Positions 1 through 8,114 of a DNA stretch of 52,649 bases are shown here, one piece after another. A program made the position numbers and the translations under genes. Numbering within the stretch: position 1 is the stretch's first letter; every line of letters starts with the position of its first letter. The notes under the pieces were generated by a model. The model did no database searches. It was given only the letters and a program-made list of their open reading frames with translations, and had not been told where the DNA came from. The stretch covers positions 1 to 52,649 of the forward strand of contig JAPEVH010000016.1 in assembly GCA_026645415.1 (NCBI GenBank), in the 5' to 3' direction. The DNA comes from Candidatus Electronema sp. Its GTDB lineage: Bacteria > Desulfobacterota > Desulfobulbia > Desulfobulbales > Desulfobulbaceae.

Positions 1-130
1 ATTGGGAGGCTGACACAGTGATCGGTCGTCAAGGCGGCTCTGTTCTTGTCACTTTGGTTGAACGGAAGTCCCGTTTCAGCGTTATTGCCCTCGCGCCGGA
101 CAAACGGGCGGACAGTGTCACGCAGGCCCT
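1..130 (+). pseudogene. IS30-family transposase fragment, cut by the window edge
   Basis: Read in the frame that includes position 18, the translation starts WEADTVIG and continues with VTLVERKSRF. This is the block around the first catalytic Asp of IS30-family DDE transposases, which usually reads WEGDT-I-G followed by TLVERKSR. The similarity ends near codon VTQAL and is followed directly by sequence of a different kind, an XRE-type helix-turn-helix. The other two acidic catalytic residues and the IS end are absent, so this is a remnant. What lies to the left of the window cannot be seen. Confidence 0.75.
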
Positions 131-275
131 TGCCAGCATTTTCAATATCAGTCCTTCCACGGTGCGGAAGTGGGAGCAGGGGCATCAAGGAAGCTGCTGG
201 AGGACATCGTTGCGGCGGTGCGCGGCGGGCCTAACCGCGCTTGCAGCAGCTTATTACGGAGATCGTGCAGGAGTT
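126..275 (+). pseudogene. XRE/HigA-type antitoxin remnant, frameshifted
   Basis: In frame with the IS30 fragment the translation gives NISPSTVRKWEQG. This is the recognition helix region of HigA/NadS-type XRE antitoxins, which normally continue with a P-x-G-A-S-x-K-L-L stretch. That continuation is present only after a frame change near position 182 (A-S-R-K-L-L-E-D-I), with the intervening residues missing. So the helix-turn-helix gene has a small deletion plus a frameshift and has lost its start, replaced by the transposase fragment. No toxin gene is visible beside it. Confidence 0.6.
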
Positions 276-335
276 GTGAGTTCAAGTGGTGCAGGGGATG
301 TGCACCTTGAGGACTACGGGACTGAAAACACCATT

Positions 336-956
336 TTAGGCTTTGCGTCCTGTTGTGACCTGTCTGGAAAGCTCTGGCAACACATAGAGTGTGCGAAGAA
401 TATTTTCAGCAATTTCAAGCGCAGCTACAAGTTCACGCGGTTTTGCAGAGGTAATCTCATGCGCGGCAGCATTGCCCAAAAATCGGTGAGTGTGAAGAAT
501 GTCGGCCTGTGCCTTTGACAAGATACCCTTTATCGCCAATCCATCAATAAGTTGTTCGAGGTTCCTGCCATCAATCCCTTGGTCTTTGCAAATTGACTCA
601 ATCAATGCTCGCAACCCGATGCCAGAGAGAAGTGGAAGTTGTGCATTCATCGAACCGATAATTTCTTTGTAAATGAAATGAACTTTGGCAGGCAGTTCGT
701 GCGCGTCATCCATTGGCTTCCGCTCGGCAGCTCCCCGTGGATAGGTTTTCCATGTTGAATACCACTCACCGGTAGTTGGGTCATAGCTCTCACCCCATTC
801 TTCAATCGCATAAGTAAATGCGTCACAACCGGCGCACCGCGCGAAGTAGTGACTTTCGCCCCAAGGATAATCGTCAGGATCAGGAGAAGAAACTTTTTCT
901 TCAGCCAGCACGTTGTGATTTGTGCGCTTCCCGCATTGGTGACAGAATATTTTCAT
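336..956 (-). CDS. DUF4145 domain protein with N-terminal zinc ribbon
   Basis: A 206-residue protein. Residues 5–8 (CHQC) and a second CAGC pair near residue 40 look like a four-cysteine zinc ribbon. The C-terminal two thirds match the DUF4145 pattern: a helical region with LRALIES-C, then LHTHRFLGNAAAHE, the histidine-containing helix typical of this HEPN-related family. DUF4145 proteins occur alone and beside restriction or toxin genes; their biochemical role is not established, although HEPN relatives are often RNases. It stands alone, between IS30/XRE debris and hrpA, which suggests an accessory gene. The start is the ATG at 956. The family call is fairly sure and the function unknown. 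Confidence 0.75.
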   Translation of the reverse strand: MKIFCHQCGKRTNHNVLAEEKVSSPDPDDYPWGESHYFARCAGCDAFTYAIEEWGESYDPTTGEWYSTWKTYPRGAAERKPMDDAHELPAKVHFIYKEIIGSMNAQLPLLSGIGLRALIESICKDQGIDGRNLEQLIDGLAIKGILSKAQADILHTHRFLGNAAAHEITSAKPRELVAALEIAENILRTLYVLPELSRQVTTGRKA

Positions 957-1093
957 GGTTGAAACCTTAGCAAGAGTAAAACTGTATAACCAGCAATCTT
1001 ACGCAGCGCATCCCCCCACGTCAACAGAGAAATCCCCCGAAGCCGCCGCCGGCCTTCACTCCATGCAAGCATTGATTTGAGCGCATCTTCCCC

Positions 1094-4000
1094 TCACTCC
1101 ACCCTCCTGCAAACCTCCTCCGCCCGCTTCCTCTGCGCTTCCATCCGCTTTTCTGAGACCGGCATGGCCGTGCCAATCTCCGGTGCAAAGACCGAGACCT
1201 TGAACTCTTCCACCATGCGCCGATACAGGGCCAGCTCCTCGCGGCAGGCAGGGCAGCTCGGCCCGCTGTTCTCCTGTTCCAGCCGCCGGAGCTGCTCCAT
1301 GAAAGGCTGCACCCGTTTTGCCTTGTCGGCATCCTTGAGTGGCCCATGCTCGGCCCGCTCGATGCGCTTGGCAAGGGCGAGCAGCAAGCGTTTGCGGTCA
1401 GTCAGCTCCGCCAACGGCAGGGTGGCAAGAAAATCCTGCGGCACCAAGCCTTCAAGGAGCTGCTGATATTCAGCGAACCGGGTTTGGCCGCTGCCGATCT
1501 TGCCGCTCCGCTGGCGGCACTGCGTCAGCACAGTCTGCACCTGCCTGCGAGTTGTCAGCAGATCAACAATCTGGTTGAGCATGACCCTTGCCTGCTGCCG
1601 CAAACTCTGCTCCTTCAAGGCAGCGACGGTGGCGGTAAACTGGGTCTTGCTCGGCAGGCCGTCCAGCGTATCCAACTGGAACAAGCTGTCCAAGATGCAG
1701 CCGCGCAGCAGCTCGTTCGTTGCCGCCGCGCCGCCCTTTAAGCCCAGCGAAAGCCACGATGCGGTCTGCCCGGCCACCACGGCCTTGCATTCCTTGCTTA
1801 TTGCGGGAATCTCACCCGGAAATTGCAATCCGTAGAGAAAGCGCAGCCCGGTGCGGCAGAGGCTTCTTGCCTGCTCCGGGTCAGGAATGTAGCGCAGGGC
1901 AACGCTCTGCGGCTGGCTGTTCTTTTCCTCAAGATAAAGTGCGGGATGATACAGCCCGGTCATCCGTTTCTGCGCATCTTGAACTGGAATAGGCTGGGGC
2001 GGCGGATCAAATTCCCAGCTTGTGAGGCCGGTGCTTGAAGGCAGCTTGGCCGCGCTGCTGGCAGGCATTCCGCCTTTTGCTTGGCTCGGCTGCGGCATGG
2101 CGCAATGCTGCACCAGCTCTTGGAAACTGCGTGTGCAGAGTACAGGCTGCCCCTTCTCATCACAGAGGCGGAATCGCATCCGCAGATGCAGGGGCAGATT
2201 GTCCAACTGCCAGTCCGCCCGCGTCACAGTCATCTGAAAGCGGCGCAGGATGGCCTGCTCCAAGGCGGGATAGAGCGAGCCTTGACCGACTGCGATGCTG
2301 TCCAAGATGGCATCTGCCGCATCAGGTAAAGGCACGAGCTGACGGCGCAGCCGCTTGGGCAGGCTTTTCAGCAAAGCCAACACCTTGTCCGGTAGCAGGC
2401 CCGGCACCAGCCACTCGAACAGCGCGGGCGAGAGGGCCGCGCAGCAGGATGCGGGAATATCCACGGTCACGCCGTCATCCTCCTGGCCGGGCTGGAAGCA
2501 GTAATGCAGCTTCAGGCGGCCTTGCGGCGTTTGCAGGGTTTCAGGAAAGCGGTACAGAGCCTCGCTGTCCGGCTGCTGGCGGCAGACATCCTCCTCCCGC
2601 ATCCGCAGGAAAGCGTCCGCCTCCTCGCCTGCCTGCCGCTCCTTGGCCTTCTGGCGGAGAAAGCGGTTGAGCGTGAAGCGGTCATAGACCAAGCCAAGCC
2701 GCTGGTCGTAGAAGTCATGCAGGGCCTGCTCGTCCGTGATCGTGCCGCGCCGCCGCAGCCGCTCCTCCATTTCCTCCAGCCTGCGCAGCAGGTCGAGATT
2801 ATGCTGCAAAAAAGGATAGGTGCCCTCCAGCTCGCCGGGCAGGAGGGCCTCGCGGATGAAGATAGTGCGCGCCTCCTCAGCGGCCTGCTGACTGATGCGG
2901 CCATAGTTGATCTTGCGGTTCGCCGCAATGATCAGGCCGAAGAGCACCACCTTTTCCAAAGCCACGACCTGACTGGCCTTCTTTTCCCAATGCGGGTCAG
3001 AGTACGACCGCTTGCACAAGTCGCCGCCGAGCCGCTCCAGCCAGCTCACGTCGATGTTGACCGCCATGCGGGCGAAGAGCTGCGAGGTCTGGACAAAGTC
3101 GGTCGCCACAATCCACTGGCCGCCCTTGTTATAAAGATGCGAGCCGGGAAAGATGACCGCCTCGCGGTTGCCGCTGATCTGGTAGCTGTTCTTCTCCTTT
3201 TTCGTGGCGATATTGCGGAGGAAACCGGCAGTGACAGCCTGATGCACCGCCTCTGGAGCAGCGGGCTGCGCGTCATCCGCCTTCATCCGCGCCAAGGCTG
3301 GGCCGAACTCCTCATGCTGGCTGAGAATGCGCAGGATTTGCTCATGAATGTCAAACCACTCCCGCATTCGCTGCCAGGAGCAAAAGTTGGCGGCGCAGAA
3401 GCGGCGTAATTGGCCTGCGGACGGTGTAGGGGCAGACCCCCGTGTCTGCCCTTTATCTGCGTCCGAGGGCGAACACAGGGGTTCGCCCCTACAGGCATTC
3501 CAAATAGTAACGAGCGTTAATAGATCAGAACCCGGCACGGCAAACTGGAGATGCGCCTGCCGTGCCTTCTCCTTCTTCTCCGCCGGGACTATGCGCGGGT
3601 CTTGAATGGCTAAAGCGGCGGCAATGATGCTCACTTCCCGCAGCGCGCCCAAATCCGCGCTTTCAATGATCATCCGGGAAATGCGCGGATCAATGGGCAG
3701 GCGGGCCATGATCCTGCCGCGCTCGGTCAGGCGATGTTCGGTGGTGAGTGCGCCCAGTTCGCGCAGGGTGCGGTAGGCTTCACTGACTGCCTGCGGCGCG
3801 GGCGGGTCGATGAAAGGAAACTGGCTGGGCGGCGGCAGGTGCAGGGCGGTCATCTGGAGGATGACCTCGGCCAGATTGGAGCGCAGTATCTCCGGCAGGG
3901 TGAACTCAGGCCGCGAAAGATAATCCTCCTCGCTGTAGAGGCGGATGCAGCGGCCCGGCCCAATGCGGCCGCAGCGGCCAGCCCGCTGGTTGCAGCTCGC

Positions 4001-4969
4001 CTGCGCGACTCGCGTGACCGGCAGGCTGGTGGTGCCGGAGCGGGGGCTGTAGCGGGAGATGCGGGCCAGGCCGGTGTCAATCACGGTCTCAATGCCCGGC
4101 ACAGTGATCGAGGTCTCAGCCACATTGGTGGCGACAATGATCTTGCGGACTTGCGCTGGCAGGAAGATTTTGCGCTGCTCGCCGCCGTGCAGACGGCCAA
4201 AGAGCGGCAGCACCAGTGCCTGATCTTGCAACTGCTTCCTCAGCGCGTCGCTCGTGTCAAGGATGTCGCGCTCGGTGGGCATGAAAACAAGGATGTCGCC
4301 GCCCGGTTTGCTCATCACCCGCCGCACCTGTTCGATGACCAGCTCGCTCAGGTCTTTGGCCTCGTCGTCGTCCTCCGAGCCGGAGCCGGGCGGACAGTAT
4401 TCCAGCGTGACCGGATAGGTTCTTCCCTCGACCTGAATGATCGGCGCATCATGAAAGTGGCGGCTGAACTTCTCGGTGTCAATGGTCGCGGATGAGATGA
4501 GCAGCTTCAGGTCAGGCCGTCGGGCCAGCAGTTGGTGCAGGTAGCCGAGGAGGAAGTCGATGTTCAGGCTGCGCTCATGGGCCTCGTCAATGATCAGGGT
4601 GTCGTAGCGGCGCAAGGCCCGGTCGCCCTGCGTTTCGGCCAGCAGAACGCCGTCAGTCATGAACTTGATCCGGGTCTGCGGGCCGGTGCGGTCGCTGAAG
4701 CGGATTTTATAGCCAACCAGCTCGGCTGCGCCCAGCTCCTCCTGCACCCGCTCCGTGACGGACACCGCAGCAATGCGGCGCGGCTGGGTGCAGCCGATCA
4801 GACAGCGGCCTGCTGCCCGGCCCGCCTCCAGACACATCTTGGGCAGCTGGGTTGTCTTGCCGGAGCCGGTGTCGCCCGCAACAACCACGACCTGATTGGC
4901 TCGGATGGCTTGGATGATATCATCCTTGCGGGAGGTGATGGGGAGATTGGCTGGGTATTGAATGCGCAT
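1094..4969 (-). CDS. hrpA: ATP-dependent RNA helicase HrpA (DEAH box)
   Basis: A 1291-residue DEAH/RHA helicase, close to the usual ~1300 for proteobacterial HrpA. Walker A is GDTGSGKTT at residues 32–40 and the DEAH box is at 128–131. The SAT motif (LLISSATIDTEKF) and the QRAGRCGRIGPG motif VI follow, then the OB-fold region and the long DUF3418 C-terminal domain typical of HrpA. In E. coli HrpA processes certain fimbrial mRNAs and acts on stalled or collided ribosomes; the role here is inferred from family. The oddity is residues 493–515, which are encoded by a 69-bp palindromic repeat (listed separately) between IWNA and the conserved REW segment. The frame stays open. The gene is GC-rich compared with its left flank. 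It is monocistronic, and the next gene, amtB, is divergent. Confidence 0.96.
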   Translation of the reverse strand: MRIQYPANLPITSRKDDIIQAIRANQVVVVAGDTGSGKTTQLPKMCLEAGRAAGRCLIGCTQPRRIAAVSVTERVQEELGAAELVGYKIRFSDRTGPQTRIKFMTDGVLLAETQGDRALRRYDTLIIDEAHERSLNIDFLLGYLHQLLARRPDLKLLISSATIDTEKFSRHFHDAPIIQVEGRTYPVTLEYCPPGSGSEDDDEAKDLSELVIEQVRRVMSKPGGDILVFMPTERDILDTSDALRKQLQDQALVLPLFGRLHGGEQRKIFLPAQVRKIIVATNVAETSITVPGIETVIDTGLARISRYSPRSGTTSLPVTRVAQASCNQRAGRCGRIGPGRCIRLYSEEDYLSRPEFTLPEILRSNLAEVILQMTALHLPPPSQFPFIDPPAPQAVSEAYRTLRELGALTTEHRLTERGRIMARLPIDPRISRMIIESADLGALREVSIIAAALAIQDPRIVPAEKKEKARQAHLQFAVPGSDLLTLVTIWNACRGEPLCSPSDADKGQTRGSAPTPSAGQLRRFCAANFCSWQRMREWFDIHEQILRILSQHEEFGPALARMKADDAQPAAPEAVHQAVTAGFLRNIATKKEKNSYQISGNREAVIFPGSHLYNKGGQWIVATDFVQTSQLFARMAVNIDVSWLERLGGDLCKRSYSDPHWEKKASQVVALEKVVLFGLIIAANRKINYGRISQQAAEEARTIFIREALLPGELEGTYPFLQHNLDLLRRLEEMEERLRRRGTITDEQALHDFYDQRLGLVYDRFTLNRFLRQKAKERQAGEEADAFLRMREEDVCRQQPDSEALYRFPETLQTPQGRLKLHYCFQPGQEDDGVTVDIPASCCAALSPALFEWLVPGLLPDKVLALLKSLPKRLRRQLVPLPDAADAILDSIAVGQGSLYPALEQAILRRFQMTVTRADWQLDNLPLHLRMRFRLCDEKGQPVLCTRSFQELVQHCAMPQPSQAKGGMPASSAAKLPSSTGLTSWEFDPPPQPIPVQDAQKRMTGLYHPALYLEEKNSQPQSVALRYIPDPEQARSLCRTGLRFLYGLQFPGEIPAISKECKAVVAGQTASWLSLGLKGGAAATNELLRGCILDSLFQLDTLDGLPSKTQFTATVAALKEQSLRQQARVMLNQIVDLLTTRRQVQTVLTQCRQRSGKIGSGQTRFAEYQQLLEGLVPQDFLATLPLAELTDRKRLLLALAKRIERAEHGPLKDADKAKRVQPFMEQLRRLEQENSGPSCPACREELALYRRMVEEFKVSVFAPEIGTAMPVSEKRMEAQRKRAEEVCRRVE
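3425..3493. repeat. 69-bp palindromic repeat inserted in frame in hrpA
   Basis: The outer arms are TGTAGGGGC and GCCCCTACA, a perfect 9-bp inverted repeat. Inside lie two smaller hairpins, GGGCAGAC/GTCTGCCC and GGGCGAAC/GTTCGCCC. The length is exactly 23 codons, so hrpA stays open. The encoded residues are unlike anything in HrpA and fall in a spacer next to the conserved FC/REW region. A related palindrome with GTAGGGGCGAAA arms lies at 50269–50296, which supports a dispersed MITE/REP-like family. Confidence 0.8.
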
Positions 4970-5338
4970 GAAAAACTAGCTGATTGAACGGAATGAAGCG
5001 GAGCTGGACTGCGTCTGTGCTGCTCTTGCTTGATCGTAAGTAAGAAATGAACCATCATATTACCACAACTCACTCTTTTTTTAACTCAGCAAAAGTTGCA
5101 CTTACAACATTTTCGTGTTTTTTACTTAAATTTCATCCCAAATCTGTGAAGTATTTTCTGCCTTCTTATGACAAAGAGCAAATGATACATACATAATAAA
5201 CTGTTTTTACTTTTTTAAATCAAAGGATCACAAAAATGGCATAAGCCTTGCTTTTCTGCGCAGGAAATAAGCGAACAGGTTGACTCGTCATCCTGTTCTA
5301 CAACCAAAACGAGCGTAGGAAAGTTTTAAGGAGAATGA
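4970..5338. other. Divergent intergenic region hrpA/amtB
   Basis: An AT-rich 369-bp region between two divergent genes. The only clear signal is the sigma-54 promoter at 5237–5252 and, just before amtB, a strong AAGGAG ribosome binding site at 5328–5333. I looked for a paired NtrC-type site (TGCAC with an inverted GTGCA partner) upstream of the promoter and saw no convincing one. No gene is recognisable here. Confidence 0.6.
5237..5252 (+). promoter_or_regulatory. Sigma-54 (RpoN) -24/-12 promoter of amtB-glnK
   Basis: The sequence TGGCATAAGCCTTGCT fits the sigma-54 consensus TGGCAC-N5-TTGCW. The invariant GG (5238–5239) and GC (5250–5251) are separated by exactly 10 bases, as required. Transcription would begin near 5263, about 75 bases ahead of amtB. 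Known biology: amtB-glnK is typically nitrogen-regulated through RpoN and NtrC. Confidence 0.85.
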
Positions 5339-6571
5339 ATGATGAATCCGATCAATACGGGTGACACTGCCTTCATGATGATCGCAGCAGCTCTCGTCAT
5401 GTTTATGACCCCAGGTTTAGCCTTGTTTTACGGTGGGTTAGTGCGTTCCAAGAATGTGCTTTCTACAGTCATACAGAGCTTTTTTTCTATGGGGATCGTT
5501 GGTCTGATCTGGGTCTTGTATGGTTACTCGCTCGCTTTTGGACCGGATATTGGTGGTGTGATCGGCAATCTTCATTGGGCCTTTTTAAACGGCGTTGGCT
5601 TGGAGCCAAGCAGCAGCTACGCAACTACTGTGCCGCATATTGTTTTCTGTGCCTTTCAGCTCATGTTTGCCAGTATCACCCCTGCCTTAATTACTGGAGC
5701 CTTTGCCGAACGAATCAAATTTAGCGGCTTTATTCTTTTCACCATTTTGTGGACAAGCATTGTCTATCTGCCGGTCTGCCACTGGGTCTGGGCATCTGAC
5801 GGTTGGCTGCTCAAGTTGGGTGCACTGGACTTTGCTGGCGGTACAGTTATTCACCTCAATTCCGGTATTGCGGCGCTCCTTGCGGCAATTTTCATCGGCA
5901 AGCGGCGAGGCTATGGCAGGGTCTCTTTCATGCCGCACAGCCTTGGCATGAGTGTGCTCGGTGCAGGAATCCTCTGGTTTGGCTGGTTTGGCTTTAATGC
6001 AGGCAGCGCAGGCGCAGCCAATGCTGTGGCTGGTTCAGCCTTCTTTGTTACCCATATTGCCGCTGCTGCGGCAATGGTCTCTTGGGTAGCAGCAGAATGG
6101 CAGCTCCAAGGTAAACCGACCGCTCTTGGTGCAGCCTCTGGCGCAGTGGCTGGATTAGTTGCCATCACTCCAGCTTCTGGCTTTGTTGGTCCAGTTTCGG
6201 GCTTAATCATCGGCTTAGTAGCTGGTGTACTTTGCTATTTAGCCATCAATTTGAAAGCAAAATTTAAATATGACGATGCGTTGGATGTAGTAGCTGTACA
6301 TGGTTGCGGTGGTACTTGGGGTGCGATCGCTACGGGTCTTTTCGCTTCAACAGCAATCAATCCTGCTGGCGCAGACGGTCTCTTTTTTGGCGGTTTTAGT
6401 TTGGTCTTTATTCAATTGGTCGGCGTACTGGTCACTTTTGCCTATTCCGGTGTTCTCACTTGGCTGATTCTTAAGCTGACAGACAGACTTGTCGGATTCC
6501 GGGTTTCTAATGAGGACGAGATGACAGGACTTGATTTATCTCAGCACGACGAGGTAGGATACAATCTCTAA
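5339..6571 (+). CDS. amtB: Ammonium transporter AmtB
   Basis: A 410-residue polytopic membrane protein with about eleven hydrophobic segments and no cleavable signal sequence. Conserved Amt features visible are the opening block TAFMMIAAALVMFMTPGLA, the GGLVR loop, and the twin pore histidines within PVCHWVWA and VVAVHGCGGTWG. Amt/Mep channels conduct ammonium or ammonia into the cell and are closed by the PII protein GlnK, whose gene follows 30 bp downstream. The RBS AAGGAG at 5328–5333 serves two adjacent ATGs (5339 and 5342); either could start translation. The sigma-54 promoter upstream implies induction under nitrogen limitation. Confidence is very high. Confidence 0.97.
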   Translation: MMNPINTGDTAFMMIAAALVMFMTPGLALFYGGLVRSKNVLSTVIQSFFSMGIVGLIWVLYGYSLAFGPDIGGVIGNLHWAFLNGVGLEPSSSYATTVPHIVFCAFQLMFASITPALITGAFAERIKFSGFILFTILWTSIVYLPVCHWVWASDGWLLKLGALDFAGGTVIHLNSGIAALLAAIFIGKRRGYGRVSFMPHSLGMSVLGAGILWFGWFGFNAGSAGAANAVAGSAFFVTHIAAAAAMVSWVAAEWQLQGKPTALGAASGAVAGLVAITPASGFVGPVSGLIIGLVAGVLCYLAINLKAKFKYDDALDVVAVHGCGGTWGAIATGLFASTAINPAGADGLFFGGFSLVFIQLVGVLVTFAYSGVLTWLILKLTDRLVGFRVSNEDEMTGLDLSQHDEVGYNL

Positions 6572-6574
6572 TGA

Positions 6575-6940
<366 letters not shown>

Positions 6941-6964
6941 CCTAAACTGCTAACCTAGTATAAA

Positions 6965-7004
6965 TAAAGAGGCGGCCTTAAAAGGCTGCCTCTTTATATT
7001 TTTT
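6965..7004 (+). terminator. Intrinsic terminator after glnK
   Basis: The stem is TAAAGAGGCGGCC at 6965–6977, paired through a TTAAAA loop with GGCTGCCTCTTTA at 6984–6996; one pair is a G·U wobble. A T-rich run follows. It lies between the convergent glnK and livH genes and may stop transcription from both sides. Confidence 0.85.
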
Positions 7005-7015
7005 ACCTAATTGAC

Positions 7016-7930
7016 TCAAAGCCGTAACTGCGTGCTATGGGCCATGCCAAAGAATCCCCTTGGCCGGAAGGTCAGGATTACCAAAATAACCGTATAGGCA
7101 ATCAGGTCGCGGAAAGTAGAAGGAAAGGCCATTGCCGTAAAAATTTCAATTGCTCCAAGAAGATACCCAGCTAACGCTGCTCCCATAATCGAACCACGTC
7201 CACCAAGAATAGCTGCAACAAAAGCCTTCCAGCCGAGCAAAACACCCATATACGGATCCAAGACAGGATAGGCTTGGCCATAGAGAACACCGGCCACAGA
7301 GGCCAAGCCTGCACCAATGGCAAAGGTAAGGGGGGCCAGCACGTTGACAGAGATACCCATCAGTGGCACTGCTTGAAACTCATACGACATGGCGCGCATA
7401 GCCATACCCCATTTACTTCGATGGATGAAAAGATGCAAACCAAGCATGAGAATCAACGAAACCAAGATGATGAGCACTTTAACATTGGTAAGATAAATTC
7501 CGCCAATCTGCCAAGTCTGCGGTTCGATGAGTGCTGGAAAGCTCAGACGCTTGGTGCCTAGGAGAATCAAATTACCATTTTCCAAAATAATGCCAATCAT
7601 CAGGCCAGTAATCGCTGCTGAAGCACGGGGCGCATGGCGTAGCGGACGGTAACCAACCACTTCTACAAAGACTCCTAACCACGCGGCAAGAAACATAGTA
7701 ATCGCTACTGTCAGGAGAAAAATTGCCCAGCTTGGCAGCACTGGCCCAAGGAAGGCGAGCAATAGCGTAGCAATACCGCAACCAATATAGGTGCCAGTCA
7801 TGAAGATATCGCCGTGAGCAAAGTTAAAGAGCATCAATACACCGTAGACCATAGAATAACCAATGGAGATAACGGCGTAAAAACTACCCCACTGAAGGGC
7901 GTTGATTAAATTCTGGAGAAAATATTCCAT
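7016..7930 (-). CDS. livH: Branched-chain amino acid ABC transporter permease, LivH type
   Basis: A 304-residue inner-membrane permease of the BPD_transp_2 (LivH/LivM) family with eight to nine hydrophobic segments. Family signatures include LINALQWGSFYAVISIGYSM near the N-terminus, FNFAHGDIFM, and the C-terminal GYLLGAIEIF and RPRGFFG motifs. LivH pairs with LivM, two ATPases (LivG, LivF) and a binding protein (LivJ/K) to import leucine, isoleucine and valine; urea and amide systems are related, so the substrate is open. None of the partners is encoded nearby: on one side is the converging glnK and on the other the divergent rimO. It is therefore an isolated permease gene, complete at both ends. 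Confidence 0.9.
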   Translation of the reverse strand: MEYFLQNLINALQWGSFYAVISIGYSMVYGVLMLFNFAHGDIFMTGTYIGCGIATLLLAFLGPVLPSWAIFLLTVAITMFLAAWLGVFVEVVGYRPLRHAPRASAAITGLMIGIILENGNLILLGTKRLSFPALIEPQTWQIGGIYLTNVKVLIILVSLILMLGLHLFIHRSKWGMAMRAMSYEFQAVPLMGISVNVLAPLTFAIGAGLASVAGVLYGQAYPVLDPYMGVLLGWKAFVAAILGGRGSIMGAALAGYLLGAIEIFTAMAFPSTFRDLIAYTVILVILTFRPRGFFGMAHSTQLRL

Positions 7931-8114
7931 TATTGCTAAGGCGGGTATTGTTTTTTAGAACTTGGGCTAATTGCAGCAAAATGTCAATAATGTACTGCAC
8001 CAAGAAGCACAGAGCAAGACTGAAGAGTATTGGAGCACGGCTTTGTCTTGCCCTGTGGCCTTTCATGCGGTACATTGCCTCTATTATCCAACCATCACTA
8101 TCCTGTCTGCCACC

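Noticed and set aside
2504-3409. Long plus-strand open frames opposite hrpA
   Set aside because: They lie opposite conserved helicase sequence in GC-rich DNA and have no recognisable domain.
7971-8114. N-terminal extension of RimO
   Set aside because: The conserved family start is at 8115; the extra 48 residues resemble nothing and no ribosome binding site supports them.
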